From Kurthia populi (GTDB taxonomy: Bacteria > Bacillota > Bacilli > Bacillales_A > Planococcaceae), in contig NZ_JBHUOR010000037.1 of NCBI RefSeq assembly GCF_042686175.1, positions 1 to 43,769 on the forward strand: 43,769 bases of DNA, read 5' to 3'. Position numbers and translations under genes: made by a program. Below the pieces are notes generated by a model. That model was given only the letters and a program-made list of their open reading frames with translations. It made no database searches and had not been told where the DNA came from. Below, piece by piece: positions 7,622 through 14,966 of the stretch. Numbering within the stretch: position 1 is the stretch's first letter; every line of letters begins with the position of its first letter.

Positions 7622-8188
7622 TAATGCGCGGTGGACAAACGTTTTTAGTGTACGAATTTGTTGTGTAGCAAATGCTTCATCTACTTTATCATCGAATAAA
7701 TAAAGCTGCTCTGCTGTCGATTCAATAGTTCCGATTAAAATACGTGCTGTACTAAATGCATCCATATCCGCATTCATTGATTGTTCTTGTTGACCTCGCA
7801 CAATTAAATGAGCCATCCAATCATAAAACGGAGAGTAAATGTCTTCCCATTCACGAATATACTCACTTTTTGCAAGGCCTGCATATAAAAGCTGTAATCG
7901 ATCCTTTTGTTCCAGGTTAAAGCGCATCATCGCGTCAATCATATCATTTAGCTGTTGCGCTGCAGATGATGACTTCTTTGTTTGCTGTTGCAAATACGCA
8001 AGAATCTCAACAACTACCTGCTTAGCAATCTCAGGCATAACTGCTGCCTTCGTTGGAAAATACAAATAGAAAGTCCCTTGTGCAATGCCTGCGAGCTTCA
8101 CAATATCGGATACTTTTGTATTATCAATTCCTTGCGTTAAAAATACTTCCTGTGCTGCAGCGATTATACGCTCTTTTTTGTCAGCCAT
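7610..8188 (-). CDS. TetR-family transcriptional regulator of the SMR pair
   Basis: A 192-residue TetR-type repressor. The N-terminal helix-turn-helix is clear: ERIIAAAQEVFLTQG, then TKVSDIVKLAGIAQGTFYLY and FPTKAAVM (residues about 6-53). The remaining all-helical domain would bind ligand and dimerise. It starts at ATG behind GGGAGG. It is the first gene of a minus-strand unit with two SMR pump subunits, the order seen in yvdT-yvdS-yvdR, so local control of efflux is likely. Autoregulation is suggested by a TGACT/CAGT inverted repeat overlapping the -35 of its own promoter. The inducer cannot be read from sequence. Confidence 0.9.
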   Translation of the reverse strand: MADKKERIIAAAQEVFLTQGIDNTKVSDIVKLAGIAQGTFYLYFPTKAAVMPEIAKQVVVEILAYLQQQTKKSSSAAQQLNDMIDAMMRFNLEQKDRLQLLYAGLAKSEYIREWEDIYSPFYDWMAHLIVRGQQEQSMNADMDAFSTARILIGTIESTAEQLYLFDDKVDEAFATQQIRTLKTFVHRALGIQ

Positions 8189-8215
8189 GTATGCGCCTCC
8201 CTTCTACTTTCCTCT

Positions 8216-8252
8216 ATCGTAACGGATAGTGTGAATGACTGTCAATCAGTAG
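8216..8252 (-). promoter_or_regulatory. tetR promoter with overlapping operator
   Basis: Minus-strand TTGACA (8245-8240) and TACGAT (8221-8216), spacing 18. The imperfect inverted repeat ACTGATTGACAGTCAT covers the -35, a usual position for TetR autorepression. Confidence 0.55.
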
Positions 8253-8292
8253 GTTTTGTGACAACCGTGTGAAATCGAGATACTTTTTACAC

Positions 8293-8349
8293 CATGAGCT
8301 CCATTTGTGAGTGCTTCTTCACAAATAGTTCATGATTTTCTTGTACAAT
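8293..8349 (+). promoter_or_regulatory. Inverted repeat and -10 box before copCD
   Basis: ATTTGTGA (8303-8310) and TCACAAAT (8319-8326) form a perfect 8-bp inverted repeat, extended by outer CATGA / TCATG arms. A -10 box TACAAT lies at 8344-8349, so the repeat covers the expected -35 region. It is a probable operator; no regulator gene is adjacent except the SMR-linked TetR. Confidence 0.5.
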
Positions 8350-8391
8350 AGATGATGAATAATAGCTAAACTAAAAGGAGCGGTAAACAAC

Positions 8392-8943
8392 ATGATGAAA
8401 CGTTTTATGCCCGTTGCAGCAGCAGCCATTGTGACAACAACAATGAGCTTACCTGCTTTTGCACATTCAGAATTAACAGCCTCAAATCCAACAGATGGAC
8501 AAGTCGTAAAAAAGGCACTTGATGAAGTGTCCATTACCTTTAGCGGCAAAATTGAAAAAGGGAGCGACATTACCGTAACAGATTCAAAAGGCAAAGAAGT
8601 CGAATCAAATGATTTAACAATTCATAATACTGAAATGACGGCTTCATTTGACGAGCCCCTTGCAAATGACGACTATCAGGTTGATTGGAATGTCTTAAGC
8701 GCTGACGGCCATCCAGTAGAAGGCACGTATTCATTTTCTGTTAATGCAAAAGAAGTGAAGGAAGAAAAAGCAGCAGAAACTACTACTGAAGAAAAAGTAG
8801 AAACGAAAGAAAAAGAAGAAAAACCAGCTACACCAACTGAGGAAGAGGTCACTGGTCCATCAGTTGGCATGCTAGCAGCTGTCTTCGGTGGATTAGTTGT
8901 CGTGATTGGCGGCGGTTTATTCTTCTTGTTACGTAAAAAATAA
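8392..8943 (+). CDS. copC: CopC-domain copper-binding protein, membrane-anchored
   Basis: A 183-residue exported protein. A Sec signal peptide (about residues 1-24, ending SLPAFA) precedes the mature start HSELTASNPTDG, whose N-terminal His is the typical CopC copper ligand. The domain continues to the family hallmark SADGHPVEGTYSFSV near residues 102-116. A Glu/Lys/Thr-rich linker and a C-terminal helix (about 158-179) with an RKK tail anchor it to the membrane. The start has AAAAGGAGCGG upstream. It overlaps copD by one base (TAATG), so the two are translationally coupled. It probably hands copper to the membrane partner. Confidence 0.92.
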   Translation: MMKRFMPVAAAAIVTTTMSLPAFAHSELTASNPTDGQVVKKALDEVSITFSGKIEKGSDITVTDSKGKEVESNDLTIHNTEMTASFDEPLANDDYQVDWNVLSADGHPVEGTYSFSVNAKEVKEEKAAETTTEEKVETKEKEEKPATPTEEEVTGPSVGMLAAVFGGLVVVIGGGLFFLLRKK

Positions 8944-10010
8944 TGCTCGAAATTTCTCAAGCATTCCTTTATATTTGTCTAGCGATTTTAACAGGAACAT
9001 TTGTGCTTTATAGCGTGCCTGCACAAAAGCGTCCTGAAATCGTTGTACCGAAAAAATGGCTACTTATTAGCGCGGTTGCCATTCCTATACTATCTTTTGT
9101 TGCAGTGATTGAAGTTATTATTAATCTTGGCGCACGTATTGGCTACTTAGATGCTACCCTGCTTGTATTATCTTCTACAACGGTAGGACTCGCGTGGGTG
9201 ATGACACTCGCCTTTTCTATTATGCTGATTATTTTAGTCGCACGCGGTATGTTTGCCCGCTTTGGCCTTTTGATTATGGTCATCTTGACGATGACGCTAG
9301 CTTGGGGAAGTCATGCGACATCCATGAATTTTACAACAGGCATCATCAGCGATTTCTTACATACGATTGCGATGAGTGTTTGGGTAGGAACATTATTTGT
9401 TGTGAGCTTTTTTGCAAAAAATACAGCTAATTGGCTGGCATTCTTAAAATGGTTTTCAATTGTCGCAGCAGCTAGCTTATTTACGATCATCATTAGTGGC
9501 TTAATTTTAATGGGTGTCCTTGTGCCAAGCTATGTTACATCATGGCTAACAAATTATGGTCAAGGGTTATTCTTAAAGCATATGTTTGTTGTGCCAATTG
9601 TTTTATTAGCTTTTGCCAATATGATTATTGCACGTTTTATGTTAAAACGAGACATGCCGTTTAACCCGCTTCCATGGGTTCGTATCGAAAGCTCATTTTT
9701 AATGATTATTTTAATCATTACCGCTTTCTTTACACAGCAACAACCGCCTGTTCATGAGCTAACACAATCGATGGTATCTCCTGTATTCCAGTGGTTGCAT
9801 GGTGGAGCGGCAATTGACGGAGACACAGTTATGAATTTTGCGTTTTCTGGTGTGGCCGTCGCCTTTTTATCACTTGCGACGATTAGTCTTTGTATCTTTT
9901 TGATGTCATTCCTTATTCGTCAAATACCAGCTTATGTCACGTTTATTCTCGGCTTTATTGCTGCGGTATCGACGTACGTATTCGTTATGAAAAGCATTGT
10001 ATTGCTCTAA
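8943..10010 (+). CDS. copD: CopD-family membrane protein
   Basis: A 355-residue polytopic membrane protein with about eight helices. The middle carries the CopD-domain pattern, with GSHATSMN, FLHTIAMSVWVGTLF and LFLKHMFVVPIVLLAFAN giving conserved His and Trp residues inside helices. Together with CopC it resembles YcnJ of Bacillus subtilis, where CopC and CopD domains are fused and promote copper uptake. Here the two domains are separate, coupled genes. Uptake direction is inferred from that relative. A terminator follows. Confidence 0.88.
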   Translation: MLEISQAFLYICLAILTGTFVLYSVPAQKRPEIVVPKKWLLISAVAIPILSFVAVIEVIINLGARIGYLDATLLVLSSTTVGLAWVMTLAFSIMLIILVARGMFARFGLLIMVILTMTLAWGSHATSMNFTTGIISDFLHTIAMSVWVGTLFVVSFFAKNTANWLAFLKWFSIVAAASLFTIIISGLILMGVLVPSYVTSWLTNYGQGLFLKHMFVVPIVLLAFANMIIARFMLKRDMPFNPLPWVRIESSFLMIILIITAFFTQQQPPVHELTQSMVSPVFQWLHGGAAIDGDTVMNFAFSGVAVAFLSLATISLCIFLMSFLIRQIPAYVTFILGFIAAVSTYVFVMKSIVLL

Positions 10011-10025
10011 AATTAAATCGTTTTG

Positions 10026-10062
10026 AAAGAAGAATCCCATTCATGGCGATTCTTCTTTTTTA
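10026..10062 (+). terminator. Terminator of copCD
   Basis: AAAGAAGAATC / GATTCTTCTTT with an 11-base loop and trailing T-run. Confidence 0.85.
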
Positions 10063-10182
10063 TTTGTGACATATTCTTGTATCATTTCAATATCTTTTAC
10101 TTTTTTCTAGCACACATATAGTCTTTTAGTTTTATTACCTATATAATTAGAACTAATTTAACGAAGAGAAGAGGAGATTTTT

Positions 10183-10719
10183 ATTAGTATTTATAATTAC
10201 TTGGTAAAAAAGCCCAATAATGAGATTTTATCAATGCAAACGTATCAGCAACAAGTCATGCTTATTGTGAATACAGCAAGCCAGTGTCAATTTACATATC
10301 AATATGAAGATTTACAAAAACTATATACACGTTATCAAGAACGTGGCTTTACTATTTTAGCCTTTCCTTGCAATCAATTTGGTGAACAAAATCCAGAAGA
10401 TAGTCAAACGACTGCCACACAATGCAAATTACAATATGGTGTCTCTTATCCAGTCTTTGATAAGGTGATGGTAAACGGCGAAAAGGCATTTCACTATTTA
10501 AAGCATGAAATATCTTGCAAAGATATGCCTCGTGACAATATGCAACAACAAATGTTGTACGCTCATATTGAGGAAAATTATCCTGACTATTTACTCGCGC
10601 CGAATATTCGCTGGAACTTCACAAAATTTTTAGTAAATCGTCAGGGACATGTTGTGCATCGTTTTGAGCCAGATGATTCTATTTTAGATATTGAACAAAC
10701 AATCGAATCATTACTTTAA
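10183..10719 (+). CDS. Glutathione peroxidase-family thiol peroxidase, probably ATT start
   Basis: A cysteine-type glutathione peroxidase family protein. It keeps VNTASQC with the peroxidatic Cys, the FPCNQFG motif with the catalytic Gln and a second Cys, and the WNFTKFLV block with the catalytic Trp and Asn. Such bacterial enzymes usually use thioredoxin rather than glutathione. Family members begin M-S-I-Y. Here that reads ATT-AGT-ATT-TAT-AAT-TAC from 10183, and GAGGAG sits 6 bases before this ATT. The first standard start is a TTG at 10201, which is 24 bases from the ribosome site and would cut off the first strand. I therefore prefer the ATT. Length 178 residues from there, slightly above the usual 160. 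The chemotaxis gene follows after 12 bases. Confidence 0.75.
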   Translation: MSIYNYLVKKPNNEILSMQTYQQQVMLIVNTASQCQFTYQYEDLQKLYTRYQERGFTILAFPCNQFGEQNPEDSQTTATQCKLQYGVSYPVFDKVMVNGEKAFHYLKHEISCKDMPRDNMQQQMLYAHIEENYPDYLLAPNIRWNFTKFLVNRQGHVVHRFEPDDSILDIEQTIESLL

Positions 10720-10731
10720 GGAGGAAACCCA

Positions 10732-12417
10732 ATGAGTGTTAGTAAAAAATTAAATTTGTCCTTTATCTCCATTTTAATTATTATGTTTTTATCGATTTCG
10801 TTTGCGATTATTAATGTCGTCTCCATTGATAAAAAAGCAGACGAGGCCTTCCAAAATAGGATTGTACAAGTACAATTACTTGATGAAATTATGATTAATT
10901 TGTATAAACAAGGTCTATATGCGCGTGCCATTATTATCGAGGACTCAGAAAGTAATCGTGACCTACTAGCTGCTAGCGCAAAGGGTGTCGATGATTCCAT
11001 TGCAGAGCTAGAAAATTATTTAATGGCTTCCTCAGTCAAACAGCAATGGAGGGAATTGAATACATATAATAATGAATTCAATGACCAAATGAATGCCTTT
11101 ATGACCGCAATTGATGAAAAAAATAAGCGTGAGGCAAAACGAATTGTTATAGAGGATATTGCAAGCTCAAATGGGCATTTGGTAAAGCTTGCGGATGAAA
11201 TGCGAATGTATCAAAATCAGCAATTAACCGATATTGCAGATGAAACAACTTCTGTGATTTCGTCGACAAAATGGACAGCTAGTATTTCATTAATTATCAG
11301 TATCGTGATTACGCTATTCTTTATCGTGTATATTCGTCGTCATATTGTGAACCCGCTGACGAATGTAAACAAGCTCGTAAATATTGTCGCCGATGGAGAT
11401 TTAACACAGCAAGATATTCCCGTACACGCAAAAGATGAAATTGGTCAGCTTGCGATAAGTGTCAATAAAATGAAAAATAACCTTCATCATCTTGTGGAAA
11501 ATTTACAAATGAATGCAGAGCAATTATCCGCAGCAGCCGAAGAATTGTCGGCAAGCACAGAAGAAGTAAGTGCGACGAGCGACGAAATTACATCACAGGT
11601 CGAAACGGTTGAAGCGCGTGCTTCTTCATCTGTTGAAGCATCGAATGAAAGTGCTTATGCAATGGACGAAACCGCTCAAGGCGTACAACGCATTGCCGAA
11701 TCTGCTCAAACATTAAACGAATCGGCATCAGATACGAGTATTCAAGCCTCACAAGGTCTTGCGACAGTGAGCGATGCAAGTAAGCAAATGACAGACATTA
11801 ATAATTCGACAGATTTAGTTAGTCAATTAGTGACGAAGCTTTCCGCACAAACGGTGGAAATTGCTTCGATGACAAAAATTATTACTGACATTACCGATCA
11901 AACGAACCTACTTGCACTTAATGCCTCAATAGAAGCGGCACGTGCAGGCGAACATGGGAAGGGCTTTGCAGTTGTTGCTGCAGAAGTTGGAAAACTTGCG
12001 GAGCAATCGAAGAAATCAGCGAACTCGATTAAACGCTTAACGGACGAGATTCAGCTAGATACAGCGAATGTTGAAAAAGCGGTAGCAGCGTCCCTTGTCT
12101 CTGTAAAACAGGGTGTTGATGTAATTGAGGAGGCACATACATCCTTTGATACGATTTCAATGGCTGTGTCGACAATGACCGCACAAATCGAAGATATTTC
12201 TGCAACATCTGAGGAATTATCTGCAGGTGCTGAGCAAGTAGCCGCCTCTATTCAAGACATTTCTGGTGGGGCATCACAGACTTCTCAAAGTATTCATGTC
12301 ATTGTTGATTCAATGGAAGAGCAAAAAGCGACGATGGAGCAAATCAGTCAGGTCGCGATGGAATTAAGTAATCATGCGCAGCAATTAAATGAAGAGATTC
12401 GCGCATTTAAAGTATAA
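10732..12417 (+). CDS. Methyl-accepting chemotaxis protein
   Basis: A 561-residue chemoreceptor. Helix TM1 spans about residues 9-31 and TM2 about 181-204, enclosing a four-helix-bundle-type sensor domain of some 150 residues. A HAMP domain follows (about 205-258, with NPL and DEIGQLA), then a long coiled coil with the highly conserved tip DQTNLLALNASIEAARAGE that contacts CheA/CheW. Gln/Glu pairs in the flanking coils are candidate methylation sites. The start has TAAGGAGG at good spacing, 12 bases after the peroxidase stop, so co-transcription is likely. The signal is unknown; linkage to a peroxidase makes an oxidant or repellent response conceivable but unproven. Confidence 0.95.
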   Translation: MSVSKKLNLSFISILIIMFLSISFAIINVVSIDKKADEAFQNRIVQVQLLDEIMINLYKQGLYARAIIIEDSESNRDLLAASAKGVDDSIAELENYLMASSVKQQWRELNTYNNEFNDQMNAFMTAIDEKNKREAKRIVIEDIASSNGHLVKLADEMRMYQNQQLTDIADETTSVISSTKWTASISLIISIVITLFFIVYIRRHIVNPLTNVNKLVNIVADGDLTQQDIPVHAKDEIGQLAISVNKMKNNLHHLVENLQMNAEQLSAAAEELSASTEEVSATSDEITSQVETVEARASSSVEASNESAYAMDETAQGVQRIAESAQTLNESASDTSIQASQGLATVSDASKQMTDINNSTDLVSQLVTKLSAQTVEIASMTKIITDITDQTNLLALNASIEAARAGEHGKGFAVVAAEVGKLAEQSKKSANSIKRLTDEIQLDTANVEKAVAASLVSVKQGVDVIEEAHTSFDTISMAVSTMTAQIEDISATSEELSAGAEQVAASIQDISGGASQTSQSIHVIVDSMEEQKATMEQISQVAMELSNHAQQLNEEIRAFKV

Positions 12418-12424
12418 CCACATA

Positions 12425-12564
12425 AAAAAGAGACTTGGACAAAACACGTCATGTTCCTTTTTTAGCATTCACAACACAAAACCGGAACCGCGCCACCGCG
12501 CGATTCCGGTTTTTTATATGCTCATAGGAAAGGTTGTTTTACACGTATGTCCCAGTCTCTTTTT
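12425..12564. repeat. Nested double inverted repeat (terminator within a larger stem)
   Basis: Outer arms AAAAAGAGACTTGGACA (from 12425) and TGTCCCAGTCTCTTTTT (to 12564) pair with one mismatch. Inside them lies a separate GC-rich hairpin, AAAACCGGAA / TTCCGGTTTT (12478-12513) with a CGCG-rich centre and a T-run. It sits between the convergent chemotaxis gene and an MMPL relic. It can act as a bidirectional terminator; the nested form looks like one hairpin inserted in another. Confidence 0.7.
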
Positions 12565-12572
12565 AAATACTA

Positions 12573-12789
12573 TCAACGTGGTAGCATTTTTGAACTATCT
12601 AGCATTTCATCCTTAATTTCTTTTAAAATAGTCGACACATCTTCTACAGAAATGGTTCCTTTAGACGTTGTAAATACTTGAACTACCCCCACTTAGCGCG
12701 ACCATTGCGACAAGCCAAATAAGGATGGTCAGCCACATGCCTTTTTTTGTTGATACAAAATCTGTAATCGAACTTAATAATTTTTTCAT
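12573..12789 (-). pseudogene. MMPL-family transporter gene with large internal deletion
   Basis: The minus strand starts well, with GGAGGAG and ATG at 12789, and reads MKKLLSSITDFVSTKKGMWL and on through one hydrophobic helix (ILIWLVAMVAL), the usual N-terminus of an MMPL/RND-type membrane transporter. It stops after about 43 codons. In another frame the adjoining DNA reads TSKGTISVEDVSTILKEIKD followed by a short tail ending in a TGA at 12573, which resembles the C-terminal end of the same family. Several hundred codons between the two ends are missing. Confidence 0.65.
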
Positions 12790-12901
12790 TTGTTCTCCTC
12801 CTCACTACAGGACTATAGCAAGCGAATATAAATTCCAGAAAAAAATCGCATAATTTTATTTGATTTTGGGAATAGAATGGATAATGATAGGAGGCTTTCA
12901 C

Positions 12902-13423
12902 ATGGTCATTTTAGAAAATAATCGATTGAAGCTCGTACAACCTGATTTACAGTATTTAGAAGCAATGCATCGTATTCATGCTGACCCTTCCACAAATCGC
13001 TACAACCCAGGTGGGCCGCATGAGTCACTAGAACAAACCCGCGAGATGTTACTAAACTGGATGGATGACTGGACACGTGACGAAATTGGCTATTTTATTA
13101 TAATTGAAAAGGCCTCTAATGACGTGATTGGCATGTGCGGTGTGCGCTACCGTGATTGGCAAAATGGCCGTATTTTTAATTTAGCGTATCGATTAGATAC
13201 AGCTTATACACGGAAGGGCTATACAAAAGAGGCTAATGAGCTTGTACTACAGTATATTCACGATACAATTGATACAAATCCTAAGATTGTTGCGCGTACG
13301 AAATATAATAATATCCCGTCGATAAAAACGGCGGAGGCCCTTGGCTTAGCATTAAATCCTCGCTTTGATAATTTTGAAGAACCGGGAGATGTGTATTTAT
13401 TTAATAAAGGCTGCTTTGCTTAA
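12902..13423 (+). CDS. GNAT-family N-acetyltransferase
   Basis: A 173-residue acetyltransferase of the GNAT fold, RimJ/RimL-like type. It shows the start ILENNRLKLVQPD, a central GMCGVRYRD strand, the acetyl-CoA loop region AYTRKGYTKEA, and the late NIPSIKTAEALGL motif. The ATG at 12902 follows ATAGGAGG; an in-frame upstream start exists but lacks a ribosome site. The family transfers acetyl groups from acetyl-CoA to amines of proteins, antibiotics or metabolites. The substrate cannot be told. It appears monocistronic with its own terminator. Confidence 0.88.
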   Translation: MVILENNRLKLVQPDLQYLEAMHRIHADPSTNRYNPGGPHESLEQTREMLLNWMDDWTRDEIGYFIIIEKASNDVIGMCGVRYRDWQNGRIFNLAYRLDTAYTRKGYTKEANELVLQYIHDTIDTNPKIVARTKYNNIPSIKTAEALGLALNPRFDNFEEPGDVYLFNKGCFA

Positions 13424-13450
13424 AAAGATCGTACTGCGGTGCGATTTTTT
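13422..13450 (+). terminator. Terminator of the acetyltransferase gene
   Basis: AAAAAGATCG / CGATTTTTT with a loop of about 10 bases, directly after the stop. Confidence 0.7.
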
Positions 13451-13518
13451 AATTTTCAAAAAAACCATTGTTGACGCCACCTTTTCGCGCTATAGTGATG
13501 CTAAAGGGAGGAATTTTC

Positions 13519-14583
13519 ATGACTATTTTAGAAAAGCTACGTCTCATCTTAAAACAGCAAGATGTTGAGGCTTTCATCGTAATGAGCGATCAAAACCGCC
13601 GCTACTTAACAAATTTTACAGGAAGTGAGGGCGCGGTTCTCGTCACACAAACTGAGGCCAAATTATTCGTGGACTTCCGTTACACAGAGCAAGCCACAGC
13701 ACAATGCCCTGATTTTACAGTGCAAGAAATTAACCCGAGACACGTATATGATGTTATTAATGCCTCGCTGAAAGAGCAAAATATTACAACACTTGCCTTT
13801 GAAGAACAGCATGTCTCATTCGCTACATATCGTATGCTAACAGCAAATATCAAGGCTACCTTACAGCCGATGTCACTGCTTGTTGAAGCAATACGCCTAA
13901 CGAAAACACCTGATGAAATCGAATTAATTAAGAAAGCTGCATGGATTTCAGATGAGGCATTCATGCATATTTTGACGTTTATTAAGCCTGGCGTGACAGA
14001 ACGTGAAATTGCTTTTGAGCTTGAATCACATATGCGTAAAAATGGTGCAGATGGCGCATCATTTGATATGATTGTTGCCTCAGGTACGCGCTCTGCCCTA
14101 CCACACGGTGCACCGACAGAGAAAAAAATTGAAACAGGTGATATGCTGACACTAGATTTCGGTGCTTATTATAAGGGCTATCGCTCGGATATGACGCGCA
14201 CGATTGCTGTTGGAGAGCCGCCTGCAGAGCTACGAAAAATTTATGATATTGTCTTAGCAGCACAGGAATTATCACTGAAGGAAATGAAAATCGGCATGAC
14301 CGCACAAGAGGTCGATAGCCTATCACGCGATTACATTACCGCACAAGGCTACGGCGCACAATACGGTCATGGTGCAGGCCATGGCATTGGCCTTGATATT
14401 CATGAGGACATTTTCTTAGCACAAGGTGTTGCTACACCAGTGAGAGAAAATATGGTGCTTACAATGGAGCCTGGTATTTATATCCCTGGACTTGGTGGCG
14501 TACGTATCGAGGATGACGTCATTATGACAAAGGACGGCGCAGAGGTTATTACTCATTCACCAAAAGAATTGATTGTGCTATAG
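13519..14583 (+). CDS. M24-family Xaa-Pro peptidase
   Basis: A 354-residue cytoplasmic metallopeptidase with a creatinase-like N-terminal domain (about 1-130) and a pita-bread catalytic domain. The five metal ligands are visible: Asp213 in LDFGAYYKG, Asp224 in YRSDMTRT, His288 in GHGAGHGIG, Glu317 in TMEPGIY and Glu331 in VRIEDD. His196 in ALPHGAPT is the usual accessory His. It cleaves peptides with proline in the second position and resembles YqhT/PapA/PepQ-like proteins of Bacillales. The ATG at 13519 is preceded by AAAGGGAGG; the longer in-frame reading has no ribosome site. Confidence 0.92.
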   Translation: MTILEKLRLILKQQDVEAFIVMSDQNRRYLTNFTGSEGAVLVTQTEAKLFVDFRYTEQATAQCPDFTVQEINPRHVYDVINASLKEQNITTLAFEEQHVSFATYRMLTANIKATLQPMSLLVEAIRLTKTPDEIELIKKAAWISDEAFMHILTFIKPGVTEREIAFELESHMRKNGADGASFDMIVASGTRSALPHGAPTEKKIETGDMLTLDFGAYYKGYRSDMTRTIAVGEPPAELRKIYDIVLAAQELSLKEMKIGMTAQEVDSLSRDYITAQGYGAQYGHGAGHGIGLDIHEDIFLAQGVATPVRENMVLTMEPGIYIPGLGGVRIEDDVIMTKDGAEVITHSPKELIVL

Positions 14584-14587
14584 CAGT

Positions 14588-14628
14588 GAAAAAAGGACAG
14601 TACCTGTATGGGTACCGCCCTTTTTTTA
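14588..14628. terminator. Bidirectional terminator
   Basis: Stem AAAAAAGG.GTACC / GGTAC.CCTTTTTTT between the M24 peptidase gene and the convergent MazG-like gene. Confidence 0.8.
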
Positions 14629-14630
14629 TT

Positions 14631-14966
14631 TTATAGCTCCGTATATTTCGATTTATTTCCCTTTGCCTTTTCAACTGGATATTTTAAGGCATTCTTTTTA
14701 ATTTTTTGTTGAACAGCTTTTGCTAAATCAATCTGTGCCTCATCCGCAAATAATAATGCATAAATTACAACATCAGCGAGCTCATCTGTGATGTTATCTC
14801 GATTGACAGCTAATGCGTCTTCACTCGTTTTCCATTGGAAATTTTCAAGTAATTCACTTGCCTCTAGTGACAATGATAGCGCAACATCTTTTGGATTGTG
14901 GAATTGTTTCCAGTTTCGCTCATCCCGAAACGCTATCACCTGTTTTTGTAGTTCTTCAATTGTCAT
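14631..14966 (-). CDS. MazG-like nucleotide pyrophosphohydrolase
   Basis: A 111-residue all-alpha NTP pyrophosphohydrolase of the MazG/RS21-C6 type. The metal-binding Glu/Asp pattern is present in SLEASELLENF and DELADVVIYALLF. It hydrolyses nucleoside triphosphates to monophosphates and is often a house-cleaning or phage-related activity. The ATG overlaps the stop of the upstream GIY-YIG/DUF2075 gene by four bases (ATGA), so the two are made together. That tight coupling suggests a joint function, possibly defence, but this is inference. Confidence 0.88.
   Translation of the reverse strand: MTIEELQKQVIAFRDERNWKQFHNPKDVALSLSLEASELLENFQWKTSEDALAVNRDNITDELADVVIYALLFADEAQIDLAKAVQQKIKKNALKYPVEKAKGNKSKYTEL

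Noticed and set aside
7374..8069. Plus-strand ORFs at 7374-7592 and 7839-8069
   Set aside because: They lie opposite clear SMR and TetR genes and have no ribosome binding sites.
12389..12616. 75-codon plus-strand ORF
   Set aside because: It runs through the end of the chemotaxis gene and the nested inverted repeats; no independent support.
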